Shown here one piece after another: positions 1 to 9,564 of a stretch of DNA of 64,000 bases. The notes under the pieces were generated by a model. That model was not told where the DNA came from and did no database searches. It saw only the letters and a list, made by a program, of their open reading frames with translations. Positions within the stretch are counted from its first letter, which is position 1. Each line of letters opens with the position of its first letter. This DNA is from UQRS01 sp050946935. GTDB taxonomy: Bacteria > Bacillota > Clostridia > Oscillospirales > Acutalibacteraceae. Location: assembly GCA_050946935.1 (NCBI GenBank), contig JBMNVR010000001.1, positions 424,261 through 488,260 of the forward strand, read 5' to 3'. The translations under genes were made by a program, and so were the position numbers.

Positions 1-450
1 CGGATTTATCTGGATGGCGAACTGCTGACCGGGACGCTCAACGGTGAAGGAAGTTATGACGCCGTCCCGACCGCCGGGAAAGGGCTGACGGGTGACGTGG
101 GCTGGCAGATCGGCAACGCGCAGGCGTTGGGCTTTACCGGATTGGTGGACGACTTTGCATTCTGGGGCAGGGTGCTGAGCGAGGATGAGATGCAAAGCCT
201 TTACTACGACGGTGCGGGTCGCACGGTGCCGGATGCGGCTCGGGCATTTGAAGAACCTCCGGAAGATCGCACGACGGGCGACATAAACGGTGACGGTATC
301 GTGACTGTCTCTGACGTGGTGGAGCTGCGGGGACAAATTATGGATGGTACATATGACTCTGAAATCTGCGATTTGGATGGAGATGGTACCGTAACCGTTT
401 CTGATGTAGTGGAATTGCGGAAGATCATTGTGCAGGGTACGGATGCATAA
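1..450 (+). CDS. LamG-like domain protein with C-terminal dockerin, 5' truncated by window edge
   Basis: Open reading frame enters from the left edge in frame 1 and stops at 448-450. The first ~75 residues read as the end of a concanavalin-A-like LamG fold (IYLDGELL, WQIGNAQ, GLVDDFAFWGRVLSEDEM, the usual terminal strand pattern). After a short linker comes a type I dockerin with two Ca-binding repeats, each containing the string TVSDVVELR preceded by a D-x-(N/D)-G-D-G loop. Dockerins attach secreted enzymes to cohesins, so this is probably an extracellular carbohydrate-active protein whose catalytic part lies upstream, outside the window. Both calcium loops look complete, unlike the second loops of the other dockerins here. 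Confidence 0.85.
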   Translation, partial: RIYLDGELLTGTLNGEGSYDAVPTAGKGLTGDVGWQIGNAQALGFTGLVDDFAFWGRVLSEDEMQSLYYDGAGRTVPDAARAFEEPPEDRTTGDINGDGIVTVSDVVELRGQIMDGTYDSEICDLDGDGTVTVSDVVELRKIIVQGTDA

Positions 451-490
451 TCATCCGGGAAATCCGGCGACGTATTATGTTTTTATATAA

Positions 491-532
491 GAGAGACTTC
501 CCGCGGGAGGATGCTCCCGCGGGAAGTCTCTC
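491..532. repeat. Perfect 19-bp inverted repeat (hairpin) between genes
   Basis: Arms 491-509 and 514-532 are exact reverse complements around a 4-nt GATG loop. It lies 40 bp after the dockerin gene stop. No T-run follows on either strand, so it is not a classical intrinsic terminator. It could protect mRNA 3' ends or form a processing site. Confidence 0.8.
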
Positions 533-587
533 GGTGTGACGGCGGCCCGCATCGGTTGGGATGCGTCGGGAAAGGAAGCGGTATTGT

Positions 588-1499
588 ATGGAAGGACAGC
601 GGAAACATCAACCGGCCGCGTGGGTGAAATACAGCGGAAATCCGGTTTTGGGCGGCAAACTCGGTGTCTGTTTTGACGTCTGCGTTTTGCTGGAGGACGG
701 AGAGTACCGGATGTATTTCTCCTGGAGAGATAAGGGAAGCATTGCACTTGCACGAAGTCGGGACGGTTATAGCTTTGATGAGCCGGAGGTTGTGCTTTCT
801 CCCCGACCGACTGCAGCGGGGTACGAGGATGATGTCAACCGGCCGGTTGTTCTTCGCCGCGGCGGGCGGTATTACATGTGGTATACCGGTCAATACAAGC
901 CCGGTCAGGCCGATGGAACCTCTCATATTTTTTGTGCGGTCAGCGACGACGGTGTACATTTCGAACGTGCGGCGGAGACCCCTGTCCTCAGCCCTGAGGC
1001 CGAGTGGGAAAAATCTGCTGTGATGTCCCCCCATGTCCTGTTTGATGAGGCATCTCAGCTTTATAAAATGTGGTACTCGGCCGGTGAGCAGTACGAGCCG
1101 AATGCTATCGGTTATGCAGTCAGCGACGATGGACTGCAATGGCAGAAGCAACCGGAAAACCCGGTTTTCACGGCGGGAGAGGCTGGCGCGTGGGACAGCT
1201 ATAAAGTTGCCGGATGTCAGGTGATCCGAACGGGCGACATATATACCATGCTGTATATCGGTTACCCCAACGATCATGACGCGAAAATCGGGATGGCCTA
1301 TAGTCGGGACGGCGTGACCGGCTGGAAGCGAGCCGGAGAGGGTCCGATCATTACGCCTGACGCGGGCGCGTGGGACAGTGAAGCTTGCTACAAGCCTTAT
1401 GCGGTGTTCGACGGCCGGAAATGGCGGCTGTATTATAACGGACGCACGGGCGGGGTGGAGCAGATCGGTCTCGCCGAGCGGACGGGAGCGGATTTGTAA
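588..1499 (+). CDS. Five-bladed beta-propeller glycosidase/phosphorylase-like protein (GH43/GH32/GH130 fold)
   Basis: 303 residues, no signal peptide, so probably cytoplasmic. Repeated blade motifs are visible: YRMYFSW, YYMWYTG, YKMWYSAG, YTMLYIG and WRLYYNG, with intervening SDDG(V/L)xF/W turns, as in five-bladed beta-propeller glycosidases. The start at 588 is chosen because AAAGGAAG lies 9 bases upstream; an in-frame ATG at 561 lacks such a site. Acidic candidates sit in FDV near the start, EDDVNRP and YKPYAVFDG, but I cannot assign catalytic residues or substrate. Its neighbours (AraC regulator, (alpha/alpha)6 glycosidase) suggest a small oligosaccharide-use cluster. Confidence 0.75.
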   Translation: MEGQRKHQPAAWVKYSGNPVLGGKLGVCFDVCVLLEDGEYRMYFSWRDKGSIALARSRDGYSFDEPEVVLSPRPTAAGYEDDVNRPVVLRRGGRYYMWYTGQYKPGQADGTSHIFCAVSDDGVHFERAAETPVLSPEAEWEKSAVMSPHVLFDEASQLYKMWYSAGEQYEPNAIGYAVSDDGLQWQKQPENPVFTAGEAGAWDSYKVAGCQVIRTGDIYTMLYIGYPNDHDAKIGMAYSRDGVTGWKRAGEGPIITPDAGAWDSEACYKPYAVFDGRKWRLYYNGRTGGVEQIGLAERTGADL

Positions 1500-1560
1500 A
1501 TGATCCTTGTGGTGCCATATGCTGTATATTGTCCGGTGTAACGGGGCGGCTTTTGGTTTT

Positions 1561-2376
1561 TTACAATGTATTCATATTGAACTGTCCAAAACCATTTCGG
1601 TAACTTTTCGGTGAAACGCCTTTGCTGTTTTTGAATACCCGGAAAAAATATTCCACTCGGGTGAAGCCGCAAAGATCGGAAATCTCCGATATATTGAAAT
1701 CGCTGTTCAGAAGCAGAAAACAGGCTTGTTTGATCCGTTCATCGGTGATGTCGCGGCTGATGGTCGTACCGAAATAGGATTTGTACATCCGCTCCAGATA
1801 ATCTGGGTTATAGCCTAAAGCCCGGCTGATCCGGGAGGTTGAAAGATCATCGGAGTAATGGGTGCGGATATAGGTTTTGACCCGGCTGGCCAAAATCTGT
1901 TTGGTTCGTTCGGTTTCGGTGATTCCCGCAAAGTCGGCGATTTCGTGCAGCAGCATTTTGGTTATCAGGTTGTCATAGCGCGGGTTATCCCGCCCGCCTG
2001 CCCGATCGTCCAGAAAACTGCGGAGTTCCTCCAAAAGGCGGTCAGGCCGACCGACCCGTGTGAATTTCGGTATACGAATGATGTCCGCGTCTTTTTCGGA
2101 ATCAGCGGGATAAAAATGATGCCAGTAAAAGCTCAGGTCGGGATCATAGGGCATATATCCGCCGTGCTGTACAAAAGGGCAGAGAATCAGTGCGTGGTTT
2201 TTCGGCACAGCATATTTTCGGTCCTCTTCAAACAGATAAAGCGTTCCGCTGGACACGAAAATAATTTCGTAGGTATCAGTTACCCGCGTCTCGTGAATGC
2301 CGACGCCGCGGGAAATGAACCGTCCGCTGTAGGAGGTTCGAATGTGATTGGTGTTGATCTGCAAATAATCCTCCAT
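1561..2376 (-). CDS. AraC-family transcriptional regulator
   Basis: 271 residues. The N-terminal half resembles a cupin-type sugar-sensing AraC_binding domain (YEIIFVSSGTLYLFEEDRKY, then HALILCPFVQHGG). The C-terminal ~100 residues carry the double helix-turn-helix (LSTSRISRALGYNPDYLERMYK and ISEISDLCGFTRVEYFFRVFK, ending PKSYR). The start at 2376 is preferred over an upstream ATG at 2394 because GAGGGGG lies 8 bases before it. It is divergent from the glycosidase at 2569 and faces the propeller glycosidase at 588, so it most likely controls these two genes in response to a sugar. Confidence 0.88.
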   Translation of the reverse strand: MEDYLQINTNHIRTSYSGRFISRGVGIHETRVTDTYEIIFVSSGTLYLFEEDRKYAVPKNHALILCPFVQHGGYMPYDPDLSFYWHHFYPADSEKDADIIRIPKFTRVGRPDRLLEELRSFLDDRAGGRDNPRYDNLITKMLLHEIADFAGITETERTKQILASRVKTYIRTHYSDDLSTSRISRALGYNPDYLERMYKSYFGTTISRDITDERIKQACFLLLNSDFNISEISDLCGFTRVEYFFRVFKNSKGVSPKSYRNGFGQFNMNTL

Positions 2377-2568
2377 AGAAAAATGCCCCCTCATAAGAGT
2401 CGGATTTTTATAGTTCAGATAGAAACGTGATTCTTTTATTAGAATAACAAAAATTCAAAATAAAAGCAATATAAAATCCAATAAAAGGGACGGAATTTTA
2501 GAGTGTTTTCGATAAAGGAAAAACGATGTATACCTTCCGGTGGTTCAGAAGGCCGGTGCAGGTCGTTG

Positions 2569-4554
2569 ATGGAAATATATGATCTGGATCGGATATTACG
2601 GCAGCCCTACCTACCGGGGATGCTGTCCGGCTTCAGCGAAAATCTGTTTGCCCTGTACGCGCCCGGCTGGGGTTTTGACTCGACCTGTATTTTCAGAACA
2701 GGGCTGGATACCGGCTATGCTTTCCCGCTTTGCATATATGTGGATGGAGAAAAAATCTCTCCCAGCCGGGCGACCTATCGGCCCAGCTTTATTCACAGCA
2801 CTGCGCTGGTCTCGGATCCCAACGGGAAGAAGATTCATATATCCGGGTATAAATATATTCAGGAAGACGATTTGGCTGCCGTTGTGCTTGTGGCGAAAAA
2901 CACCGGCTCGACAGAGGTCGAGCTCCTCGCGGCCGCTTTGTGGGAAGGGGAGTCTCCGGCTTCGGCGGACGGGTGGTATATTCGTGCGGAAGGGGACGGG
3001 TTCGGTCGGTCGCGGCACGGTTTGGAGAAGAAAATCCGTCTCGCACCGGGGGAGCGCGTTGTTTTTCGCTTGGCAATGGCCTTTTCGGAGCGGGATACCG
3101 ATGGCGCGCAAAAAATCCGGCGCTTTTTTAAAACAGAGGATTTCCTGACCGTACAGCGCCGGGAATTTGGTCGCTGGTTTCGGGAGAATATTCCCTATTT
3201 TGAATGCGACGATCCGCAGATTACCCAGATTTACTATTACCGATGGCTGACCTATCGCAGCAATATTCGTAAAACGCCGGCAGGACGGTACATCATCACC
3301 GAATTTTTGCCCAATGTCAGTTGGGCCGGTAAATATAACTCAATTCCGGCTGCGGCATATATGCATTTTATGGAGGGAAGATGGGTCGCTAATCCGCGTT
3401 ATCTGAACGACTACGCCGATTTCTGGTTTGAGAGCGGGGTCAATCCAAGACTGTATAGCTTTCCGGTTGCGGCGGCGCTGTATCAGAGGTATCTGGTCGA
3501 CGGAGATGTTGACCGTCTGGTGGCAAAACTGCCCGATCTTATGTGGAATTACGACGGGTGGACCATCTCGCACGGACGGGAAAACGGACTTTTTGTGCAG
3601 ACGGCTGATCGGGACGGTATGGAATATTCTATCGGTGGGGATGGCTTCCGTCCGACCATCAATAGTTATATGTATGCTGACGCGGTAGCCATTTCTCAAA
3701 TTTCCGCCTTGGCTGGGGAGATGGTGTCGGCCAAGGCATATACATTGCGCGCTGATGCGTTGCGCGACCTTGTGCAAACCCACCTCTGGAATCCGGAGGA
3801 CGCTTTTTTTGAGGTGTTGCGGGAGGGGGATACCGATTTGTCCGGCGTGCGCGAGCTTTGCGGCTATCTGCCCTGGGTATTTCATATGCCGGGAGAAGCC
3901 TATGGCACGGCATTCCGCTTTTTGACCGATCCGGAGGGCTTCGCTGCCCCTTTTGGTCCGACGACGGTCGAACAGAAACATCCGGATTTTATGCGGGAAA
4001 ATGCGCACGATTGTTTATGGAACGGCCCGTCGTGGCCGTACGCGACCACACAAACCCTCTGGGCGGCGGCCAACGCGCTGCGTGATTATGGCCGTCCGCC
4101 GTTGCAAAAATCGGTGTATTTCCAGCTGCTTAAGGCTTACGCGCAGTCGCAGTATAAGGACGGATATCCTTGGATTGCGGAAAATTTGGATCCGCAATCC
4201 GGCAAGTGGATCGTCGACAAACCGCGCAGCGTCCACTACAATCATTCCTGCTTTGCGGATTTGATCATCACGGGGTATGTTGGTCTTCTTCCCGCGGCGG
4301 ATAGCGAGCGATTGGTGATTCATCCTCTGGCGCCGGAGGAGACGGCGTATTTCGCTTTGGAAAGGGTTTGCTATCGAGGACATACAATCTCTGTTTTTTA
4401 TGATCGGGATGGGGAACGCTACGGCTTCGGCCGGGGTATGCGGGTGTTTGTGGACGGCGTTCAGCGCCTCGCCGCCCCTGTTCTGCAGCCAGTAACGGTT
4501 GTGTTGTCAGATTTGGAAAATGCCGGAACTGTGGACTCAAGCGGTGCGGGTTGA
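2569..4554 (+). CDS. (alpha/alpha)6-barrel glycoside hydrolase (MGH1/GH63-like)
   Basis: 661 residues from ATG 2569, which begins MEIYDLDRILRQPYLPG. The catalytic-barrel signatures of MGH1/GH63-like glycosidases are visible: YYYRWLTYRSNIRKT, EFLPNVSWAGKYNSI, the long helical middle and WNGPSWPYATTQTLWAA, followed by the HYNHSCFADLIITGYVGLLP closing region and a C-terminal beta domain. No signal peptide, so intracellular. The start is uncertain: GTG 2503 is in frame, and an ATG at 2526 with the best ribosome site (AAAGGA) is in another frame. Divergent from the AraC regulator, which probably controls it. Substrate is not predictable from the sequence alone. Confidence 0.82.
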   Translation: MEIYDLDRILRQPYLPGMLSGFSENLFALYAPGWGFDSTCIFRTGLDTGYAFPLCIYVDGEKISPSRATYRPSFIHSTALVSDPNGKKIHISGYKYIQEDDLAAVVLVAKNTGSTEVELLAAALWEGESPASADGWYIRAEGDGFGRSRHGLEKKIRLAPGERVVFRLAMAFSERDTDGAQKIRRFFKTEDFLTVQRREFGRWFRENIPYFECDDPQITQIYYYRWLTYRSNIRKTPAGRYIITEFLPNVSWAGKYNSIPAAAYMHFMEGRWVANPRYLNDYADFWFESGVNPRLYSFPVAAALYQRYLVDGDVDRLVAKLPDLMWNYDGWTISHGRENGLFVQTADRDGMEYSIGGDGFRPTINSYMYADAVAISQISALAGEMVSAKAYTLRADALRDLVQTHLWNPEDAFFEVLREGDTDLSGVRELCGYLPWVFHMPGEAYGTAFRFLTDPEGFAAPFGPTTVEQKHPDFMRENAHDCLWNGPSWPYATTQTLWAAANALRDYGRPPLQKSVYFQLLKAYAQSQYKDGYPWIAENLDPQSGKWIVDKPRSVHYNHSCFADLIITGYVGLLPAADSERLVIHPLAPEETAYFALERVCYRGHTISVFYDRDGERYGFGRGMRVFVDGVQRLAAPVLQPVTVVLSDLENAGTVDSSGAG

Positions 4555-4651
4555 GAAACAGGAGGAAGATGCGCTTTCTTTTTATCGGGCTTTTCCAGGG
4601 TGCGGTGTGATGTTTGCGCTCCGCATTCTGTGGACTGGGAGCCGGATGAGT

Positions 4652-4862
4652 TCAAAATAAAAGCTGGCCGGGCGGAGGAGTGATTCCTGCTTGCCCGGCC
4701 GGTTTGTCGTATGAGCCGAGACAAGCAACGCTGGCAATAAAGATTTGGTCGACAGTGCTGTAGAGTGCCGCGGCAAGCAGAATTAGGACACAGGGTACGG
4801 CATGCTGTGCCATCAGACGGAAAAGCTTCTCGCTTTCCGGGAACGCATTGAATTTTTTGCAT
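4652..4862 (-). pseudogene. Remnant of a MATE-family efflux transporter (N-terminal fragment)
   Basis: A ribosome site (GGAGG, 7 bases before ATG 4862) is intact. Immediately after the start a one-base shift in an A-run moves the reading frame. In the shifted frame the peptide reads FRLMAQHAVPCVLILL, then ALYSTVDQIFIASV, the hallmark first transmembrane helix of MATE exporters. The frame ends at TGA 4652-4654, about 60 residues in, where a ~450-residue protein is expected. The rest of the gene is not recognisable downstream. A GC-rich inverted repeat (4666-4673/4693-4700) lies at the broken end and may mark the deletion. Confidence 0.6.
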
Positions 4863-5300
4863 GATCAAACCTCCGGAAAATAAAATTTCAGACCGCCGGA
4901 GATTTTTCGGCAAAGCGTATAAAACCCAAAAAGCGCGCCGTCCAATCCGTTTTTCGGTTTTGCAAAAAAGGATTTGCCGCTTTTCTCTGCCGCATGGTGC
5001 GGGTCAACCGGAAAGCAAAAAAGAAAAAGCCTTGTAGTCAAGCCGGATTTACGCCGTTTGGCTACATGCTTTTCTTAGAATGTGATTATCGTTCGTTTTG
5101 CCGGGTTTGCCGCCCTCCTCCAAAGAAGGCGGATTCCGGCGGATAGCTTTGCTCCTGTGGGACAAGTAAAAACAGCGGGCGGCAAAACAACTGGTTTTAC
5201 GCAGTTTCTGCCACTCGCTGTAGTTTTATTGTATCAAACGCTTTTGGGTTTCGCAAGCGTTTTTTGAGCCGCGGGCTTTATATGGGAGACCGCCGGTATT
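4863..5300. other. Gene-poor spacer between MATE remnant and pyrG
   Basis: No convincing coding region. It contains the upstream region of the MATE remnant and a terminator-like hairpin near 5236-5266. The short open frame at 5082-5267 has no ribosome site and no recognisable similarity. Confidence 0.5.
5236..5266 (+). terminator. Intrinsic terminator-like hairpin
   Basis: Stem AAACGCTT (5236-5243) pairs with AAGCGTTT (5255-5262) and is followed by a T-run. It would terminate rightward transcripts before they run antisense into pyrG. Confidence 0.55.
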
Positions 5301-6920
5301 CTACCTTTCCGAACGGGCGACGGCCGCACCGATAAAATCGCGGAAGAGAGGGTGCGCCCGATTGGGACGGGAGCGGAACTCAGGATGGAACTGTACCCCG
5401 ACATACCAGGGGTGGTCGGCCAGCTCGACTGCTTCGACCAGCCGCTTGTCGGGAGAAATTCCCGAAAACACCAGACCTGCGGAGGAAAACAGTTCGCTGT
5501 ATTCGTTATTGAATTCGTATCGGTGACGGTGCCGTTCGTTAATCAGATCCTCCCCATATGCGGCGCTCAGGCGGGTGCCCTGCTGCACGCTGCAGGGATA
5601 GAGGCCAAGCCGCATGGTGCCGCCTTTGTCGGTGATGTTTTTCTGATCCGGCATGATGTCGATAACGGCGTGGTCGGCGTTTTCGCAAAACTCACTCGAA
5701 GTGGCGTCGCCAAGGCCGCAGACATGGCGGGCAAATTCAATCACGGCGATCTGCATACCAAGGCAGATGCCGAAATAGGGAACCTTGTTTTCCCGCGCGT
5801 ATTTGGCGGCGAGGATTTTGCCCTCGATTCCGCGGCTGCCGAAGCCGCCGGGTACGATGATGCCGTGGCAGCCGGCGAAGATTTCGGCCAGATTTTCTTC
5901 CGTGATGGTTTCGCTGTCGACCCAGTGGATGTCAATCTCCGCTCCGTGGACATAGCCGCCGTGCTTGAGCGACTCCACCACCGAGAGATAGGCGTCGTGC
6001 AGCTGGACATATTTCCCGACCAGCGCGATGCGCACTACCTTGTTGCAGGCGCGGATGCTGTCGGCCATGGCCTGCCACTCCCGCAGGTCGGGCGCCGGAC
6101 AGTCCAGGCCGAGCGCGTCGCAAACCAACTGGGAAAAATGATTTTTTTCCAGCATCAGTGGCGCCTCATACAAAACGTCGACCGTGCTGTTTTCGATGAC
6201 CATCTCCGGCCGGATGTTGCAGAAGAGGGAGATTTTTTTGGCTACATCCTCGGTCAGCGGACGGTCGACCCGGCAGATGATCATGTCGGGCTGGATACCG
6301 ATGGAGAGCAGCTCCTTCACGCTGTGCTGGGTCGGCTTGCTCTTGAGCTCGTCCGAACCGGGGATGAAGGGTACCAGCGTGACGTGTATGAACAGGCAAT
6401 TCTCCCGTCCGATTTCGGTCGCGGCCTGCCGGATAGCCTCCAGAAAAGGCTGGGATTCTATATCACCGACCGTGCCGCCGATCTCGGTAATGACGACGTC
6501 GGCCTCGCCCAGCTCGCCCACGCGGTAGAGACAGCGCTTGATCTCGTTTGTGATGTGGGGGATGACCTGTACCGTCTCGCCCAGATATTTGCCCAGTCGT
6601 TCCTTATTCAGCACGTTGTAGTAAACCTTGCCCGAGGTCACGTTGGAGTAGCGGTTGAGATTTTCGTCAATAAACCGCTCATAATGTCCGAGATCAAGGT
6701 CGGTCTCCGCACCGTCGTCGGTTACGAAGACCTCCCCATGTTGGAAGGGACTCATCGTGCCGGGATCCACATTGATGTATGGATCGAATTTCTGCGCGGC
6801 GATGCGCAGTCCTCTGCATTTCAGCAGCCGTCCTAAAGAAGCGGCGGTGATCCCTTTGCCCAGTCCCGACACGACGCCGCCGGTCACAAAGATATATTTG
6901 ATCTGTTTTTTCTTTTCCAT
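5301..6920 (-). CDS. pyrG: CTP synthase
   Basis: 539 residues, normal length. Converts UTP to CTP with ATP and glutamine. The N-terminal amidoligase domain has FVTGGVVSGLGKGITAASLG and the UTP/Mg region DPYINVDPGTMSPFQHGEVFV. The C-terminal class I glutamine amidotransferase domain has the oxyanion region PGGFGSRG, the nucleophile elbow FGICLGMQ and the His-Glu pair in FHPEFRSRP. Monocistronic in this window, divergent from glgB with a 457-bp AT-rich gap. Confidence 0.98.
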   Translation of the reverse strand: MEKKKQIKYIFVTGGVVSGLGKGITAASLGRLLKCRGLRIAAQKFDPYINVDPGTMSPFQHGEVFVTDDGAETDLDLGHYERFIDENLNRYSNVTSGKVYYNVLNKERLGKYLGETVQVIPHITNEIKRCLYRVGELGEADVVITEIGGTVGDIESQPFLEAIRQAATEIGRENCLFIHVTLVPFIPGSDELKSKPTQHSVKELLSIGIQPDMIICRVDRPLTEDVAKKISLFCNIRPEMVIENSTVDVLYEAPLMLEKNHFSQLVCDALGLDCPAPDLREWQAMADSIRACNKVVRIALVGKYVQLHDAYLSVVESLKHGGYVHGAEIDIHWVDSETITEENLAEIFAGCHGIIVPGGFGSRGIEGKILAAKYARENKVPYFGICLGMQIAVIEFARHVCGLGDATSSEFCENADHAVIDIMPDQKNITDKGGTMRLGLYPCSVQQGTRLSAAYGEDLINERHRHRYEFNNEYSELFSSAGLVFSGISPDKRLVEAVELADHPWYVGVQFHPEFRSRPNRAHPLFRDFIGAAVARSER

Positions 6921-7377
6921 AAAACGTATGTCACCTCTTTCTAAAACCGGGGAACGTCATCCGTCCGCGGTTTTTCAGTTTGTATACCATCCATGTGATC
7001 CCGAAAATTATGCGGCTTTTCGCAAGACCCATGGTAGGGTGAAAACAAAAATACACATTTATATTAGCATTTTTGTCGGCCCCTGTAAACTGCTTTTTTG
7101 TATTTTTTTGCATAAAACATGCATAAAATTTCGCGCCTGACAGATAAAAAACTTTTTCTTTTTTGGTTCAAACGGGAAGGTTTTGTGCATACAATATTTG
7201 GTGTGGGGATTTTGCTGTGCGCTTTAGATTCGTCATTCTTATGCAAGATTCACATAAAATCGAGGTAAAATACTACGCTTCATTTTATAAAATCACAACA
7301 AAACTATTGAAAAGGCAAAAAAGATTTGTTAAAATTAAGAGCAGGAAGATGGTTGTTTATGGAAAGGAAGTGCCGTT
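6921..7377. other. Divergent promoter region pyrG/glgB
   Basis: AT-rich 457-bp gap without a supported gene. It must hold the pyrG promoter on the minus strand and the glgB promoter listed separately. Short open frames here lack ribosome sites. Confidence 0.6.
7307..7335 (+). promoter_or_regulatory. Sigma-A-type promoter for the glg operon
   Basis: TTGAAA (7307-7312), 17-base spacer, TAAAAT (7330-7335), about 40 bases before the glgB start. Confidence 0.6.
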
Positions 7378-9354
7378 TTGCAAGGGAATGTGAACACGCC
7401 AAAGGAACGGTTTCATAAAGGGGAACACACACGCGCTTATGAACTTTTAGGCGCGCATTTTGAAAAAAAGCACGGGAAAGAGGGTGTGGTGTTTCGCGTC
7501 TGGGCGCCGAACGCCACCTTTGTGTCGGTTGTCGGGGACTTTAATGACTGGTCGGCGCAGGCCGATCCGATGGAGCGGGTGACCGACGGCGGGATCTGGG
7601 AACGTTTCGTCCCCGGCGTCGAGCAGTATGCCAATTATAAATATCACATCGTCTCCCGCAGCGGACGGGAGCTGATGAAGAGCGACCCGTACGCCTTCCA
7701 TGCCGAGACGGCGCCGGCCAACGCCTCCAAAGTGTACGACCTATCGGGTTATGCGTGGAAGGATGAACAATGGCAAAAGGCGAAAGCTGACCGCAATATT
7801 TATGAAAGCCCGGTCAATATCTATGAGGTGCACGCCGGCTCCTGGCGGCGGTATGAGGATGGAAGCTGCTTCGATTATCTCAAGCTGGCGAAGGAGCTGG
7901 CCGCCTATGTGAAGGAGATGGGATATACCCATATTGAGCTGATGCCGATTTGCGAGCATCCTTTCGATGGATCCTGGGGATATCAGGTGTCCGGGTATTT
8001 TGCACCGACCTCCCGCTACGGGACGCCGCACGATTTTATGCAGTTTGTTGATATTTTGCATAAGGCCGGGATCGGCGTGATCCTCGACTGGGTGCCGGCG
8101 CATTTTCCGAAGGACGGCTTCGGACTCTATCATTTCGACGGGGAGCCGTGTTATGAGTATTCCGATCCCCGCAAGGGCGAGCATAAGGAGTGGGGAACGC
8201 AGGTTTTCGACTACGCCCGGCCGGAGGTTATCAGCTTCCTGACCTCCAGCGCAATGTACTGGTTTGATCTTTATCACATCGACGGCCTGCGGGTCGATGC
8301 GGTGGCCTCGATGTTGTATCTGGACTATAACCGCCGGGACGGGGAGTGGGTGCCCAATATCTACGGCGGGAAGGAGAATTTGGAGGCGGTCGATTTTCTC
8401 CGCCATGTGAATGAGGCGGTCTTTGCCGCCCACCCGGACGCTATGATGATCGCAGAGGAATCGACCGCCTGGCCGCTTGTCTCCAAGCCTACCTATATGG
8501 GCGGGCTGGGTTTCAATTTCAAGTGGAATATGGGCTGGATGAATGATATGCTGCGGTATATGTCCCTCGACCCCATTCACCGGAAATTCAACCACGATTC
8601 TCTGACCTTTTCCTTCTTCTACGCCTTTTCGGAGAATTACGTGCTCCCCATCTCGCACGACGAGGTGGTGCACGGCAAGTGCTCGATGATCAACAAAATG
8701 CCGGGCGAGTATGAGCAGAAGTTCGCCGGACTGCGCACCTTTTACACCTATATGATGGCCCATCCGGGCAAAAAACTGCTCTTCATGGGGCAGGAGTTTG
8801 CCCAGTTTATCGAATGGAATTATGAGCAGGAGCTGGACTGGCTGCTGCTGGGGTATGACCGGCACCGCCAGATGCAGGATTTTGTAAAGGCGCTGAACAA
8901 ATTCTACCTTGACACCCCCGCGCTGTGGGAGATTGATTATTCCTGGGAGGGATTTGGTTGGATCGCCAACGACGACAACGCGCAGAGTGTGATCGCCTTC
9001 CGTCGGATGGACAAAGCCGGGAGGGAGATTGTCTGCGTCTGTAACTTTGTCCCCGTCACGAGGGAGGCATACCGGATCGGCGTGCCTGCCGCCGGCAGCT
9101 ATAAGCTGATTTTCAACTCGGATGACAGAGCGTTTGGCGGCGCGGGCGTGCTGACCAAAAAAAGCGTCCGGGCGGAAAAGACGCCGATGCACGGGATGGA
9201 CCGCTCGGTCTCTCTGACCCTGCCGGCCATGTCGGTGCAGTATTATGTGAATGTTCCGCCGGCCACCCGCGCGCCAAAGAAGCTCGGGGAAAAAGCCTCT
9301 GCCCCAAGGCTGGCGCGCAAGCCGGCAGACGGATCGGCCGGCAAAAAGGGCTGA
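7378..9354 (+). CDS. glgB: 1,4-alpha-glucan branching enzyme
   Basis: 658 residues. Makes alpha-1,6 branches in glycogen. N-terminal CBM48 (VVFRVWAPNATFVSVVGDFNDW region) and GH13 barrel with the four conserved regions: DWVPAHF, GLRVDAVASML (nucleophile Asp), AEESTAWP (acid Glu) and PISHDEVVHGK. The TTG at 7378 is used as start because AAAGGAAG ends 7 bases upstream; the next in-frame start (GTG 7390) lacks proper spacing. First gene of the glgB-C-D-A operon. Confidence 0.97.
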   Translation: MQGNVNTPKERFHKGEHTRAYELLGAHFEKKHGKEGVVFRVWAPNATFVSVVGDFNDWSAQADPMERVTDGGIWERFVPGVEQYANYKYHIVSRSGRELMKSDPYAFHAETAPANASKVYDLSGYAWKDEQWQKAKADRNIYESPVNIYEVHAGSWRRYEDGSCFDYLKLAKELAAYVKEMGYTHIELMPICEHPFDGSWGYQVSGYFAPTSRYGTPHDFMQFVDILHKAGIGVILDWVPAHFPKDGFGLYHFDGEPCYEYSDPRKGEHKEWGTQVFDYARPEVISFLTSSAMYWFDLYHIDGLRVDAVASMLYLDYNRRDGEWVPNIYGGKENLEAVDFLRHVNEAVFAAHPDAMMIAEESTAWPLVSKPTYMGGLGFNFKWNMGWMNDMLRYMSLDPIHRKFNHDSLTFSFFYAFSENYVLPISHDEVVHGKCSMINKMPGEYEQKFAGLRTFYTYMMAHPGKKLLFMGQEFAQFIEWNYEQELDWLLLGYDRHRQMQDFVKALNKFYLDTPALWEIDYSWEGFGWIANDDNAQSVIAFRRMDKAGREIVCVCNFVPVTREAYRIGVPAAGSYKLIFNSDDRAFGGAGVLTKKSVRAEKTPMHGMDRSVSLTLPAMSVQYYVNVPPATRAPKKLGEKASAPRLARKPADGSAGKKG

Positions 9355-9564
9355 TCCGTGTCCCGGGCGTTGCCTCTTTTCAAACGGAAAATTTTTTCAG
9401 ATATTTTCGGCCGGGAGCACAAAATCCGGCAGAAAACCGCATAGAATATCCTGTATGCTGAATTCTCTGTGATCCAAAACGATGCCCGTCCTTTCCCGGG
9501 GCGGGCGGACCGGATAAAACCTAAAATCAGCGGCATGCCTTTGCCGCTCCAAGGAGTGACCGAT

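Noticed and set aside
5082..5267. 61-codon open frame
   Set aside because: No ribosome site, no similarity, and it runs into a terminator hairpin.
5352..6836. 494-codon open frame antisense to pyrG
   Set aside because: Shadow of pyrG: no ribosome site, no domain, and pyrG is certain.
7741..9192. 483-codon open frame antisense to glgB
   Set aside because: Shadow frame; glgB motifs on the other strand are unambiguous.
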